The position numbers and the translations under genes were made by a program. Positions 45,286-55,960 of a stretch of DNA of 64,000 nt are shown here, one piece after another. This DNA comes from Spiroplasma helicoides (GTDB lineage Bacteria > Bacillota_I > Bacilli_A > Mycoplasmatales > Mycoplasmataceae). Under the pieces are notes generated by a model. That model worked only from the letters and a program-made list of their open reading frames with translations. It searched no databases and was not told where the DNA came from. The stretch lies in the NCBI RefSeq assembly GCF_001715535.1, contig NZ_CP017015.1, positions 62,001 through 126,000 on the forward strand, given 5' to 3'. Numbering within the stretch: position 1 is the first letter of the stretch; every line of letters starts with the position of its first letter.

Positions 45286-46650
45286 ATGGACGTAAAAAAA
45301 ATATTCGAAGTATATAAAGAATACGAGAAAAAAGAAATAAAACTTTTAGGAAGAGTAAGAAGCCACAGACAAGGAAAGGTTGTTAGTTTTATTGTTTTAA
45401 ATGATGGTACAACTTTAAAAGACTTACAAATTGTTTACAAAGCCGATGTTAAAGGTTTTGATAAAATACAATCTGCAAGAGTTAGCAGTATTATTGAAGT
45501 TACTGGTATGGTTGTTTTAACTCCTGATAAACTACAACCATTTGAAGTGCAAGCAACTGAACTTGTTCTTTTGGATCAATCAATTGAAGATTATCCTTTA
45601 CAAAAAAAAGAGCATTCACCAGAGTTCTTGAGAGAGATTTCACATTTAAGAGCAAGAACAAAAACCTTTCAATCAATTTTTAGATTGAGAAGTGCAGCGG
45701 CCTTTGCTATTCATGAGTTTTTTCAAAAAAATAATTATGTTTATTTAACATCACCTATTATTACCGAAAATGATGCTGAGGGTGCTGGTGAATCTTTTAT
45801 AGTTACAACAAGAGCTGACAATAATTATGAAGAAGATTTTTTTGGTAAAAAAGCAAACTTATCTGTTTCTGGTCAACTTCACGCTGAGTCTTTTGCTCAA
45901 GCATTTCAGTCAACATATACATTTGGTCCAACATTTAGAGCAGAAAACTCAAACACTTCAAGACATGCAGCAGAATTCTGAATGATTGAACCAGAAATTG
46001 CATTTATTGATTTAACAGGAAATATAAAAGTAATAGAAGATATGTTGAAATATGTAATAAATTACATATTTGAAAATAATATGGATGAATTAAATTTTTG
46101 TGATGAAAACTTAGAAAATGGATTAATAAAAAAATTAGAAAATATAAAAAATTCAAATTTTGTTAAAAATACTTATTCAGAAGCTATAGAGGTTTTATCA
46201 CAAGCAGTGAAAAATGGACATAAGTTTGAAGAAAACGATATCAAATTCGGAATGGATTTAGGATCTGAACATGAAAAATATATATGTGAAGTTGTTAATA
46301 AATGTCCAACATTCTTAATAAATTATCCTAAAGAAATTAAGGCATTTTATATGAAACAAAATGATGATGGTAAAACTGTAGCTGCGGTTGATTTACTTGT
46401 TCCTGGTATAGGTGAACTTGTTGGTGGAAGTCAAAGAGAAGATAACTATGATTTATTAATGAAAAGATGTAAAGAAATGAATATTAATACTGAAGAGTTA
46501 AAATGATATTTAGATCTTAGAAAATTTGGGTACTTTAAATCAGCTGGATTTGGTTTAGGTTTTGAAAGATTGGTTATGTATATAACTGGTGCTTCAAACA
46601 TAAGGGATGTGTTGCCATTCCCGAGAACACCAAAAAACCTTTTATTCTAG
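45286..46650 (+). CDS. asnS: Asparaginyl-tRNA synthetase
   Basis: Class IIb synthetase of 454 residues charging tRNA-Asn. N-terminal OB-fold anticodon-binding domain ([29 protein letters not shown], in part), motif 2 ([20 protein letters not shown]), and motif 3 ([29 protein letters not shown]). Two TGA codons encode Trp, one in the conserved EFW. SD AAGGGGGTT. AspS is excluded by the Asn-type motif 2 context. It lies 11 bases after the hydrolase stop. Confidence 0.97.
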
Positions 46651-46657
46651 CAAATTA

Positions 46658-46699
46658 TTAAATAAATTTTTACAACAATAAATGTTAAAATTTATTTAA
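46658..46699. promoter_or_regulatory. 13-base inverted repeat overlapping a promoter
   Basis: TTAAATAAATTTT (46658-46670) and AAAATTTATTTAA (46687-46699) are perfect complements with a 16-base spacer. The right arm overlaps an extended -10, TGTTAAAAT (46683-46691). It may be an operator for the glycosyltransferase cluster or the terminator of asnS, though it lacks a T run and GC pairs. Confidence 0.45.
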
Positions 46700-46730
46700 C
46701 GATAAAGAAAGAATAAAAGGGGGTTATTTT

Positions 46731-47699
46731 ATGCTAGTTTCATTTGTTTTAGTTACAGACGGAAAACATAATACATTAGAAAAATCAATAGATAGTATTT
46801 TTACACAAACTAATGAAGATTATGAAGTTATATTAATTTGTGACAACACAATGTTTGAAAACGCAAAAAATGATTATGTAAAAAATTTATTTTGAAAAAG
46901 TAAAAATATAAAGTTGATTTTGAATAGTTCATTTCAAGGAGCCTCAGTTTCATGAAACAACGCAATAGATTTGGCTGAAGGACAATACATAAAGTTTTTG
47001 GGTCAAGGTGATTATGTACATAAAAATTATGTAGAAGAAATTAAAAATGTAATTGATAGAAATGCAACAAATAAAATTGATGTCTTGGAGTATAAAGTTA
47101 AGTTTACAGATTTAGGTGAAGGTGAAGAAACAAAAGTTTTTTTAGAATCTAACAAAATTTATAATTTAAAATCAGAGTTTCATCCTTTTGCTTTAACTAA
47201 TGTATCTCTATTTAATAAAATATATAGATTAAAACTTCTCAAAGATTTCGGGTTTAGGTTTAGAAGATTCGTTAGGTTTGATTTGCTTTTTGTTTACAAA
47301 GTTTTAGGACAAACAGAAAATTATATTTACATAGGAGATAACTTTTTAGAAGAAAAAAGTATTCAACCAGTACAACACTCTGCATTTGATCAAGTTAACC
47401 AATGAACACATATCACAAATTATTATAGAAGAATTGCTAAGTATAAAGAATTGAAAGATTATTTAAATTATGCATACTATAAAGCTATGTGTCATATATG
47501 ATTATGACTAATTATCAAATACGATAATAAGTTACTAATTAAAAAAGCTGCAAACTTTGTATTAAAAAAATTTTCCGACAAAAGAGAAGACTTTATTCAA
47601 AACAACAAAGTTTTTATAGAAAAAAGAGATTCAGAATTTACAGAAGTATGTTTAGATTTTAGTAAATATATTAAAGATATTTTAAAGCAAGCAAAATAA
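46731..47699 (+). CDS. Glycosyltransferase family 2-like protein
   Basis: Protein of 322 residues. VSFVLVTDGKHNTLEKSIDSIFTQTNEDYEVILI is the GT-A nucleotide-binding start, and NSSFQGASVSWNNAIDLAEGQYIKFLGQGDYVH is the GT2 core in which the usual D-D-D/DxD metal site reads GQGD, so the motif is incomplete. Remaining sequence is helical with several Trp (TGA). No membrane span is evident. It may glycosylate a lipid or surface polysaccharide, or be inactive. SD AAAGGGGGTT. The RDD gene follows 13 bases later. Confidence 0.8.
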
Positions 47700-47712
47700 T
47701 AAAGGAGCTTAA

Positions 47713-48417
47713 ATGTCTAATTTAAAAATAAACAACAACAATGATAAGGTTGTTGAAGAAATATTGGAATTAAAAACTCCCCATTTAGGTAGAGTTTTTT
47801 TTGCTAGACTTTTTGATTTATTATTCTGCTCAATACCAACAATTTTTTTATTCTTTTTTTATCCTAGTAGAGATTGATCGTCAGCATTTGTTTCAGTTGC
47901 TGTCAACTTACTTGTATTATTTTTTTACTTGGTGGTTTTGTCTTTTATATTAAAAGGAAATTCTTTTGGTAAATTAATATTTAATTTAAGAATAAAAAAA
48001 TCAGATGAAAAAAAATTATTATTTAGGGATGTTTTTTATAGAGAAATATACTATGTTTTCATACCAACTTTTATTCAAATATTTTTTCAAATAATAATTA
48101 TTTTAGTTTTTCAAAAAGTTACAAATGAAGGCAAAAGGGACGAGGATGCTGAAAACTTAATAATACTTTTGCAAAATTTAAGTTATTTATTTTATTTTTG
48201 TTGATATTTATATATTTGTATTACAATAGTATTACAAAAAAATCATTTATCATCAATCGATATAAAAAGAAATACAATCATATTACATAAATTAAAAACA
48301 ATTAAAATAAATAAAAAAATAGAAGAACCAAACGAATCTCATATTCACTTGGACAAAAATAGACCCGGTATTGTCGATTTAAATGATTTAGTTCTGGAGG
48401 ATGAAGACGATGACTAA
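47713..48417 (+). CDS. RDD-family membrane protein
   Basis: 234 residues, with the RDD pattern FARLFDLLF (Arg, Asp) in span 1, and NSFGKLIFNLRI in the loop typical of RDD proteins. Four spans (about 34-52, 62-80, 112-134, 158-178) and an acidic C-terminus ending in DEDDD. Some RDD proteins act as Na+(K+)/H+ antiporters, but most have no known role. TGA encodes Trp. SD AAAGGAG. Its last 8 bases overlap the next gene. Confidence 0.8.
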
Positions 48418-49600
48418 TTTTAAAAATTCTATTAGCAAATTAGAAGATTTTTTTTCTAAAAAATATTTTGCTGGTGCTGTTATGGTTGTTTCTCATGAAA
48501 AAAAAGTTATTTTTTCTAAAGCATTAGGATACAATGACCTAGAAACAAAATCAGAAATGAGTGAGAATTTATTATTTAGAGCATATTCTATGACAAAACC
48601 AATTACTGTAGCTGCGTTTTTAATTTTGGTACAGAAAAAATTAATTTCAGTAGATTCTTTTTTAGAAGATATATATCCAGAATTTAAAATGACAAAAGTT
48701 TTAGTTGATGAAAATAGTAATGACTTAGAAAATCAAAAAAGTAAAATAACAATGAAACATCTACTAACTATGAGTGCTGGTTTCACTTATCATGGTAATA
48801 AAAATTTAACACAAAAAAAACTAACAAGTTTTTTGAGAGAGTATGTCTCATTACATGAGGGTAAATTTTGAAATTATGATGATTTTTGTGCAAACTTATC
48901 TGAGATACCATTAGCATTTCAACCGGGTGAACAATGATTTTATAGCATAGGTCTAGATGTTTTATCTGCAGTTATAGAAAAAGTTTCACAAAAAAAATTT
49001 TATGAATTTGTAACAGAAGAAATTTTTAAACCTTTAAATATGTTTGACAGTAAATTTTATGTATGAGATAAAGAAAGAGAAGCTTGTGTTTATAATGCAA
49101 TATATGAAGATGATGGATATAACTTACAAAAAATTAATGGATTTAGCTTTTTGTTTCAAAAAGTTTATGAAGAAACACCAATAGCAATGGGCGGAGCTGG
49201 GCTAGTAACTACAGCTAAGGATTACAATAAGTTTTTAAATTTTTTATTAGATGGTAAGGATGAAAATGGTAATCAGATCTTAGATTTTGATTTAATAAAA
49301 GAAATGCGCACTAATCAAATTTCTGATATTCAAGAATCATTTAAGTGAACTCTAAATGAAGATTATGGATATGGTTATGGAGTTAGAGTTCGATTATCAA
49401 ATGATCATTTTCCAAAAACAAATATTGGTGAGTTTGGTTGAGATGGTTTATTGGGTTCAACAGGATTGGTTGACCCACAAAATCAAATAACAATGAATGT
49501 TATGCTTAGTTCAAAACCCGGTAATAACAAGTTGGTAGAGTCTGAGTTTTTTGATGCATTTTATAGTGATTTGGAAAATTTGAAAATAGTTAAGAGGTAA
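48410..49600 (+). CDS. Serine hydrolase, beta-lactamase/esterase (class C-like) family
   Basis: 396 residues. AYSMTKPITVAAF gives the SxxK pair (Ser60, Lys63) and YSIGLDVLSAVIEKV occupies the Y-x-N position, with Ile in place of Asn (Tyr178 kept). WDGLLGSTGL fits the C-terminal H/W-x-G box. There is no signal peptide, so it is cytoplasmic and, since mollicutes have no wall, probably an esterase or peptidase. Start 48410 is chosen for SD GGAGG 9 bases upstream; the ATG at 48401 has no space. Several TGA codons encode Trp. Confidence 0.85.
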
Positions 49601-49602
49601 TC

Positions 49603-51771
49603 ATGGCAGAATTTTTAAAAAATTTAAATGAACAACAATTAGATAGTGTCATTACAACGGACGTACCGTTAAGAATAATTGCAGGAGCTGGTAGTGGTAA
49701 AACAAGAGTAATCACAACTAAAATTGCCTACTTAATAGAAAAAGAAAATATATTACCCAACAAGATTTTGGCTGTTACTTTTACAAATAAAGCAGCCAAC
49801 GAAATGAAAGAAAGAATCTTGAAACTTTCAAATAACTTATATAAAGTTAATCACATTATGACGTTCCACTCTTTTTGTGTAAGAATATTGAGAGAAGAAT
49901 TTGAACTTCTAAATCTTAAACAAAATTTTACCATTATTGATACATCGGAACAAACCAGGATTATAAGAAGAATTTTAAAAAGTTTAGATATTGTCGATCA
50001 AAAATCAAAACCTGAAAAAAAAATAATCTCTAAGATTAGTAGATGAAAAAATTCTTTAACAGATTGAGAGGAAGCCTATGAGTCTTCTTTTAATAATCAA
50101 GATAAACAATTTGCAAAAGTTTATAGGGATTACCAACAATATCTTTTAGAAAATCATTTGCTTGATTTTGATGACCTACTTTTAAAAGCTCATACACTAT
50201 TTAAAAATAATTTAGAAGTTAGACAAAAATGAGCAAATAGATTTAGTTATATATTGGTTGATGAGTTTCAAGATACAAATTATATTCAATTTGACTTGGT
50301 TAAGTGAATTACAAACGGAAGAGGTTGCCTAACAGTTGTTGGTGATCCGGACCAAACAATTTATTCATGAAGAGGAGCAAAGGTTAATATAATTTTGAAC
50401 TTTGAAAAGGAATTTAAAAATGCAAGAACTGTACAATTAAATCAGAATTATAGATCAACAAAACCGATTTTAGATTTAGCAAATAGCTTTATAGACAATA
50501 ATAAAAATAGAGAAAAAAAAGATATTTTTACAAATAAAAAAGAGGGTACTATTGTTGCTGTTAAGGAATGTGCATCAAGAAATTTTGAAGCTAAATATGT
50601 TGCTAAAAAAATCAAAGAGCTAGTTGAAGAAAAAAAATATAAATATTCTGATTTTTATGTGCTTTATAGAACTAATGCTTGGTCTTTTGAGTTTGAAAAA
50701 GAATTTTCTAACTCCAAAATACCTTTCCAATTAGTTGGGGGTTTTGAATTTAGAGAGAGAAAAATTATTAAAGATATTACAGCCTTATTAAAGGTTGTGT
50801 GCTTTCAAGATGAATTGTCTTTTGAAAGAGTATTTTCTTTCGTTCAAAAAGTTGGACCAGTAACAGCGCAAAAATTGATTGATTGTGCACGCAGAAATGA
50901 TTTGAGCTTATTTGATTTAATAACACAACGACAAGATTTATTAATTACTATTTCTAAAAATTTAAATAGTTTAGCCAACGCTCTTAATGAGGGGTACAAA
51001 CTATTTATGAATAACGAGAGGGTATTAGACATTTGTAAAAAACTTGTTAATTTGTCAGGATATAAAGAAATTTTAGATCTAAAAAGCAAAGAAGACCAAG
51101 AGGCATTACAAAATTTAGAGGCTTATTATGATCAAATGGCTCAATTTGATAAAGATTATGAGCAAGAGGCTAGTAGGGTAAATAGACTAACAAAGTTCTT
51201 ACAAGAAGAAACTTTAAGCATTAATTCTGATGGTAATATTGAAGTTCCCAATAAAGTTACCCTTTTGACAATACACTCAGCTAAAGGGCTAGAAAATAAA
51301 GTTGTCTTTATTGTTGGTGTAAACAAAGATGTTTTTCCATCAAGAATGAGTTTATCTTCTATCGAAGCATTAGAAGAAGAAAGAAGAGCGCTTTATGTTG
51401 CGATAACTAGAGCACAAGAGTTGTTATACATATCTTATGTAGTTGGTGAATATTCATACATATCTAGCGGTGAATTGGGAGCAAGTAGGTTTATAACTGA
51501 ACTTGATCCAGAACTATATGAACTTGAAAAAAACATATTTTTCCATAATCCAACAGATATGACAAGCCAAAAAGTATATTTTGAAAAAAAAGAAAATATA
51601 AAGTTAAATCACGATGTAGCAGTTTCGAAGGGTGACGTCATTGAGCATATGATGTTTGGAGAAGGAATCGTGGACAAGGTTATGGACAAATATATCCAAA
51701 TCGCTTTTATTAATCCAGCATTTGGTGTAAAAGCTATACCAATAAATTCAAACTCTTGAAAGAAAAAATAA
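49603..51771 (+). CDS. pcrA: ATP-dependent DNA helicase UvrD/PcrA
   Basis: Superfamily 1 3'-5' helicase of 722 residues. Seen: Q motif and Walker A AGAGSGKTRVI (Lys33), motif Ia TFTNKAANEM, motif II DEFQDTN, motif III GDPDQTIYSWRGA, motif IV RSTKPILD, motif V TIHSAKGLENKVV and motif VI EERRALYVAITRA. A C-terminal extension ends with a PcrA-like GDVIEHMMFGEGIV segment. TGA encodes Trp at seven or so sites, including within motif III. Acts in excision repair after UvrABC and in replication conflicts. Starts 3 bases after the serine hydrolase stop. Confidence 0.96.
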
Positions 51772-51796
51772 CTATAAAAAAGTAAGATTTTATATA

Positions 51797-51809
51797 TATA
51801 ATATATAAT
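51797..51809 (+). promoter_or_regulatory. Two overlapping -10 boxes for ptsH
   Basis: TATAAT occurs at 51797-51802 and again at 51804-51809, 18-30 bases before the ptsH ATG, in a TA-repeat tract. SD TTAGGAGGAA lies at 51811-51820. Confidence 0.45.
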
Positions 51810-51826
51810 GTTAGGAGGAATTAAAT

Positions 51827-52090
51827 ATGACTTCATTTACAGCAAAAGTGATTGATCCAGTTGGATTGCACGCAAGACCTGCATCTGTTTTAACAAAAGA
51901 AGCTTCAAAATTTGCTTCTGATATTAAAATCAAGTGCGGAGAAAAAGAAGGTAATCTAAAATCAATTATGAACGTTATGGCATTAGCTGTTAAATCAGGT
52001 GCAGAAATCACAATTGAAGCATCAGGGGATGACGAAAAACAAGCTATTGTAGCTATCGAACAAGCCATGAAAGACAACTCAATAATTTAA
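51827..52090 (+). CDS. ptsH: Phosphocarrier protein HPr
   Basis: PTS carrier of 87 residues. His15 in VGLHARPAS takes phosphate from enzyme I, and Ser46 in LKSIMNVMALA is the target of HPr kinase (23463). It passes phosphate to EIIA domains such as Crr. Strong SD AGGAGGAA. No TGA codons. It is separated from ptsI by about 6.5 kb of ABC transporter genes, unlike the common ptsH-ptsI pair. Confidence 0.98.
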   Translation: MTSFTAKVIDPVGLHARPASVLTKEASKFASDIKIKCGEKEGNLKSIMNVMALAVKSGAEITIEASGDDEKQAIVAIEQAMKDNSII

Positions 52091-52102
52091 TTGGGTTATA
52101 AA

Positions 52103-52139
52103 GATAATAAAAAAGCAACTATGTTGCTTTTTTATTATC
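52103..52139 (+). terminator. Strong terminator after ptsH
   Basis: GATAATAAAAAAGCAAC and GTTGCTTTTTTATTATC are near-perfect complements around a 3-base loop, with T after. Confidence 0.9.
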
Positions 52140-52167
52140 TTTTTTTAAAAAATTACTCTATATATTT

Positions 52168-52191
52168 AATATTCAATGGAATATTTTTTTA
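52168..52191 (+). terminator. Second terminator-like hairpin before the ABC genes
   Basis: AATATTC and GAATATT pair around AATG and are followed by a T run. It lies in the 214-base gap between ptsH and the first ABC gene; remaining sequence there is AT-rich without coding signs. Confidence 0.45.
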
Positions 52192-52268
52192 AAAATTCTA
52201 TATAATATAAATATAATTTATATTTTTAAATATAAAAAAAATTTTAGTTTATGTTTAATTAAAATAAT

Positions 52269-52274
52269 TATAAT
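52269..52274 (+). promoter_or_regulatory. Candidate -10 for the ABC transporter block
   Basis: TATAAT 30 bases before the first ABC ATPase start; AAAGGAG SD at 52291-52297. No clear -35. Confidence 0.35.
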
Positions 52275-52304
52275 CATAACTATAAATTAAAAAGGAGAAT
52301 GTAT

Positions 52305-53057
52305 ATGATTGAACTTAAAAATGTGTCCAGAAAAATTGGTAACTTCAAGTTAGATAATGTTAGTTTTCAGATAAAAAGAGGAGCTGTAGTAGCTTTCGTT
52401 GGAGATAATGGTGCTGGTAAAACAACTACCATTAAAGCTATTTTTGGGGAATTAAAAATTGATAGTGGAGAAATTTTGATGGATGGTCAAAATCTTTTTA
52501 GTAATAATAATTTAACCAAAATAGCATTTTTTCCTGATTCAAACAGTATACCTCTGAATATTAGAGTGCACGATTATATGCTATACATTTGTGCTGCACA
52601 CGGAATACAAACAAAAGACGCTGTAAAAATTATAGATGATGTGTATAGACTGCTAGAATTAAGACCATACAAAAATAAATATATTAAAGAGTTATCAGCT
52701 GGTTGAAAGAAAAAAGCCATCATGGCAAGTGTTTTAATTAGAAAACCTGAATACATAATATTTGATGAGCCAACAGCTAACGTGGATGTTGAATCTAAAT
52801 TATATTTCATGGGTATTTTACACTTACTAATCAATCAAGGAATAACTGTTTTGATCACCAGTCATATTATTGAGGAATTACAAGAGGTTGCAAATTATTT
52901 AGTTCTTATTAAAAAAGGAAAAATAGTTTATGCAGATAACTTTGATAACAAAAAAGAACATATTATGGATGTGTATAAACAGCATATGAAGCACCCAATT
53001 AAAGACTTAAGAATATTACATATGTTATATGGTAAGGAGAATAATAATGGAAACTAA
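52305..53057 (+). CDS. ABC transporter ATPase, pair 1
   Basis: 250-residue ABC ATPase. Walker A VGDNGAGKTT (Lys39), Walker B YIIFDEPTANVD, and H-loop ITSHIIEE are intact. The signature reads LSAGWKKK in place of LSGGQ, its Trp encoded by TGA. It is close to the ATPase at 55196 along its whole length. Start 52305 is preferred to the ATG at 52299, which has only 1 base to the SD. It overlaps the permease gene by 11 bases, so the two are made together. Substrate unknown. Confidence 0.92.
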
Positions 53058-55182
53058 TAATAAAGAATTAGATGTTAAGCTTAGTAAAAAGGCTAGAAAA
53101 TTACAAAAAGACTTTGTTTTAGCTGAAAACTTAGAACAAGTTAGGAGCCACAAAGTTAATACTTCTGTAATATATGGAATAAATCTTAAAATGGCTTTTA
53201 GAAACCCAGGAGTTTTAGTTGGTTTTTTTATACATTTAATACTAACTATGTCACTTATTGTGGTTGAAGTAAATAACGGTATTTTGACTCAAGATATAAA
53301 TAAACTAGGTTTATATAAAACTTTGATCTATGCAATGGGTACTATATCAACAGTTTTTGCTGTTTTATTACATTTGCTTTTTTTGTTTAAAAAACAAAAA
53401 AAATCAGGAATTCATGCTATTGAATTAAGAGCAGGATTGGTTTCATGAAAATCATATGCTATTAGATGTTCTGTATCTTTCACAATAAGTATGGTAGCCA
53501 CAATAATATTATTTATTTTTGGGGCTATTTATCAACAAATGACTAATCCACCAGCTGCTTTGTATGCATCATTTGTTTACTCACAAATCTTTTTCTTAGG
53601 ATTTTTATCAATCATCATTTTACTTATAATGCTACCAATTCTAATTTTTTCATCAACAATGGTTGGAACTTTATTCGCAACTGTAGTAATGTTTGTGTTT
53701 ACACTAACACCAGTTTTTTCATCATTAAAATTTAAATTTACTGGTAGTATGAAAGCTCCTGATGATTACTCTTTAAAACTAAGTTTATTGAATGAATTTT
53801 ACAATAACTTGAAAGACACAAATAATGGAAAAGAAATTTTTGGTGATGAAGCAAATTCTAATGGTGAATCTACAACATTAAAACAACTAGAAAGTAATAT
53901 ACAAAAAATGTCACAAAATAGCAGTGACACAATGGAAAATCTAAGATTAGATTTTTCAAATAATAGACTATTTGGAAATTATGGTTCACAACAATTGCCT
54001 TTAACTGAGTCTGACTTTGCTTCAGGAAAAACAAAATGAAACTTTTATAACAGTGAAACTAGACAATTTAGCACTAACTTTAATAATATAATATCAAGTA
54101 CGATGCTTTACAACTCATTGAATATAGGACAATCAAATTATGATTGATCTTATATAGTTGGAAAACCAAAAAGTATTTTTGAAAATACAACAATACAAAA
54201 AGTTTTAGATGCAATATATAATGCAGTAGACACACACAAAAATCAATTTTCGGCAGATAATAGTTCTAAACTTTCACCATTGTTTTATACACAGTACACA
54301 CAATATAACTACCAAAGTGAACCAACATCAAATGTAATGATAGAAAACTTTACTAATAAACTTATCGATTTACTTCCTGAGTATTCATCACTTATTTCTA
54401 ACATAAGAGATATTTATTCAAAATATTATCCGATATTCATTGCAAGTGAGGCAAAAATTTTAGGTAATCAAAGTCCATACTTATTAGATAATAGAACAGC
54501 CTCAAAATTTAAATCAAAAAATCATTTTTACACAAGTCAGTTAAAAACAACTGGTTATATGGAAGGTGGTTATTCATCTTCTATTGGATTAACAATCGAC
54601 TATAAAGATCTTGTAAGTGGTGGAGCATTCGAAACTGATAACCCAGATTGAGGAAAAACAGGTCTTGCAGATTTAACAGAAGAGCAACAAGCTATATATG
54701 ACAAAAACATAGAAGTTGCTGACATGTATTATAAACATCCAGAGTTAACAATTTTAAATTGATTTATTATAAATTGCTGATATGAAGTATTTACATTAAA
54801 CTTGAGTTCTCCAGATGATTTATATAATTACTATAATCAAGCAAAAGCTGGTTCAGGTTTAACAACAGATATTTCAAGACACTTCGGTGTTATGTCTTCG
54901 GGTATATTCACAAATCCTTCTATTAATGATTCGTATAATAGTTCAATGACTTCAGGAATATATCAAGGACAAACAGTATCAGTATCAAATATTCTAGACT
55001 ATGAAAAATACTTACCAACATATAACAAAAGTTATACACCTCTAAGACCTATTTTAGAGGCTGGTTCTATAAAATACAAACAAGCCTTTATTATTCCATT
55101 GGCATTTGCAATTTACTTGTTGATAGCGGCACCACTATCATATCTAGGTTATCTAGCCTATAACAAAAAAATAAAAGTTTAA
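53047..55182 (+). CDS. ABC transporter permease with large extracellular domain, pair 1
   Basis: 711 residues: a cytoplasmic start of about 45, four to six spans up to about residue 225, then a predicted extracellular region of about 430 residues, and one last span (about 680-705) before a short Lys-rich end. A re-entrant segment HAIELRAGLVSWKSYAIR recurs in the second permease as QIEARAGVALIKSYLVR. The outside part is rich in Ser, Asn, Tyr and is hydrophilic, like FtsX/MacB-type mechanotransmitters or surface antigens. No known domain recognised. Several TGA codons encode Trp. Confidence 0.8.
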
Positions 55183-55195
55183 GGAGAATTACAAA

Positions 55196-55960
55196 ATGAT
55201 AGAATTAAAAAAAGTTTCAAGAGACTTAGGTGGTTTTTCTTTAAATCAAGTGAGTTTCACAATTAAAAAAGGTGCTGTCGTAGCTTTTGTTGGAGATAAC
55301 GGTGCTGGTAAAACCACAACAATTAAGGCTATGTTTGGAGAGTTAAGAATTGATAAAGGTGAAATATTAATGGATGGTGAAAGTCTATTTAAAAACGAAA
55401 ACTTACAAAGAGTAGCATTTTTCCCAGACTCAAATAACGTCCCAATGGATATGACTTTGAAAGATTATGTGAATTATATTTGTGCTGTAAATGGTATGAC
55501 AAAGAAACAAACAAAAGAGAGATCTCATGCTGTCTACAAAATGCTTGGTTTAGAACAATATGTTCACAAAAAAATGGGTAACTTGTCAGCTGGTTGAAAA
55601 AAAAGAGCAATCATGTCTAGTGTTCTTGTGAGATCTCCAGAATTCATTGTATTTGATGAACCAACCGCCAACGTAGACGTAGAAGCAAAAATCTCATTTA
55701 TGAATATTTTGCACGAGCTTTCTAATATTGGTGTAACAATTTTAATTACAAGTCATATTTTAGAAGAACTTCAAGAAGTTGCAAACTACTTGATACTTAT
55801 TAAAAATGGAGAAATAGTTTACGAAAAAGATTTTGACAATAAAACTGAAAGTATAGCTGAAATTTACAAAAAAACAATGGCTGAAAAAACAGATAACATT
55901 AAACTTCTAAAAAATATTTATGAAAAAAATGAATTTGGGGGACGACGCAATGGAAAATAA
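55196..55960 (+). CDS. ABC transporter ATPase, pair 2
   Basis: 254 residues, paralogue of the ATPase at 52305: identical Walker A neighbourhood GDNGAGKTTTIKA, Walker B FIVFDEPTANVDVE, and again the variant signature LSAGWKKR with a TGA-encoded Trp. SD AAGGAGAATT lies 13 bases after the preceding permease stop. The last 11 bases overlap the second permease gene. This repeats the ATPase-permease order of pair 1, so the block arose by tandem duplication and divergence. Confidence 0.92.

Noticed and set aside
54000-54800. Breaks in the permease frame as evidence of gene decay
   Set aside because: Breaks are TGA codons in frame; the frame stays open from 53047 to 55182.
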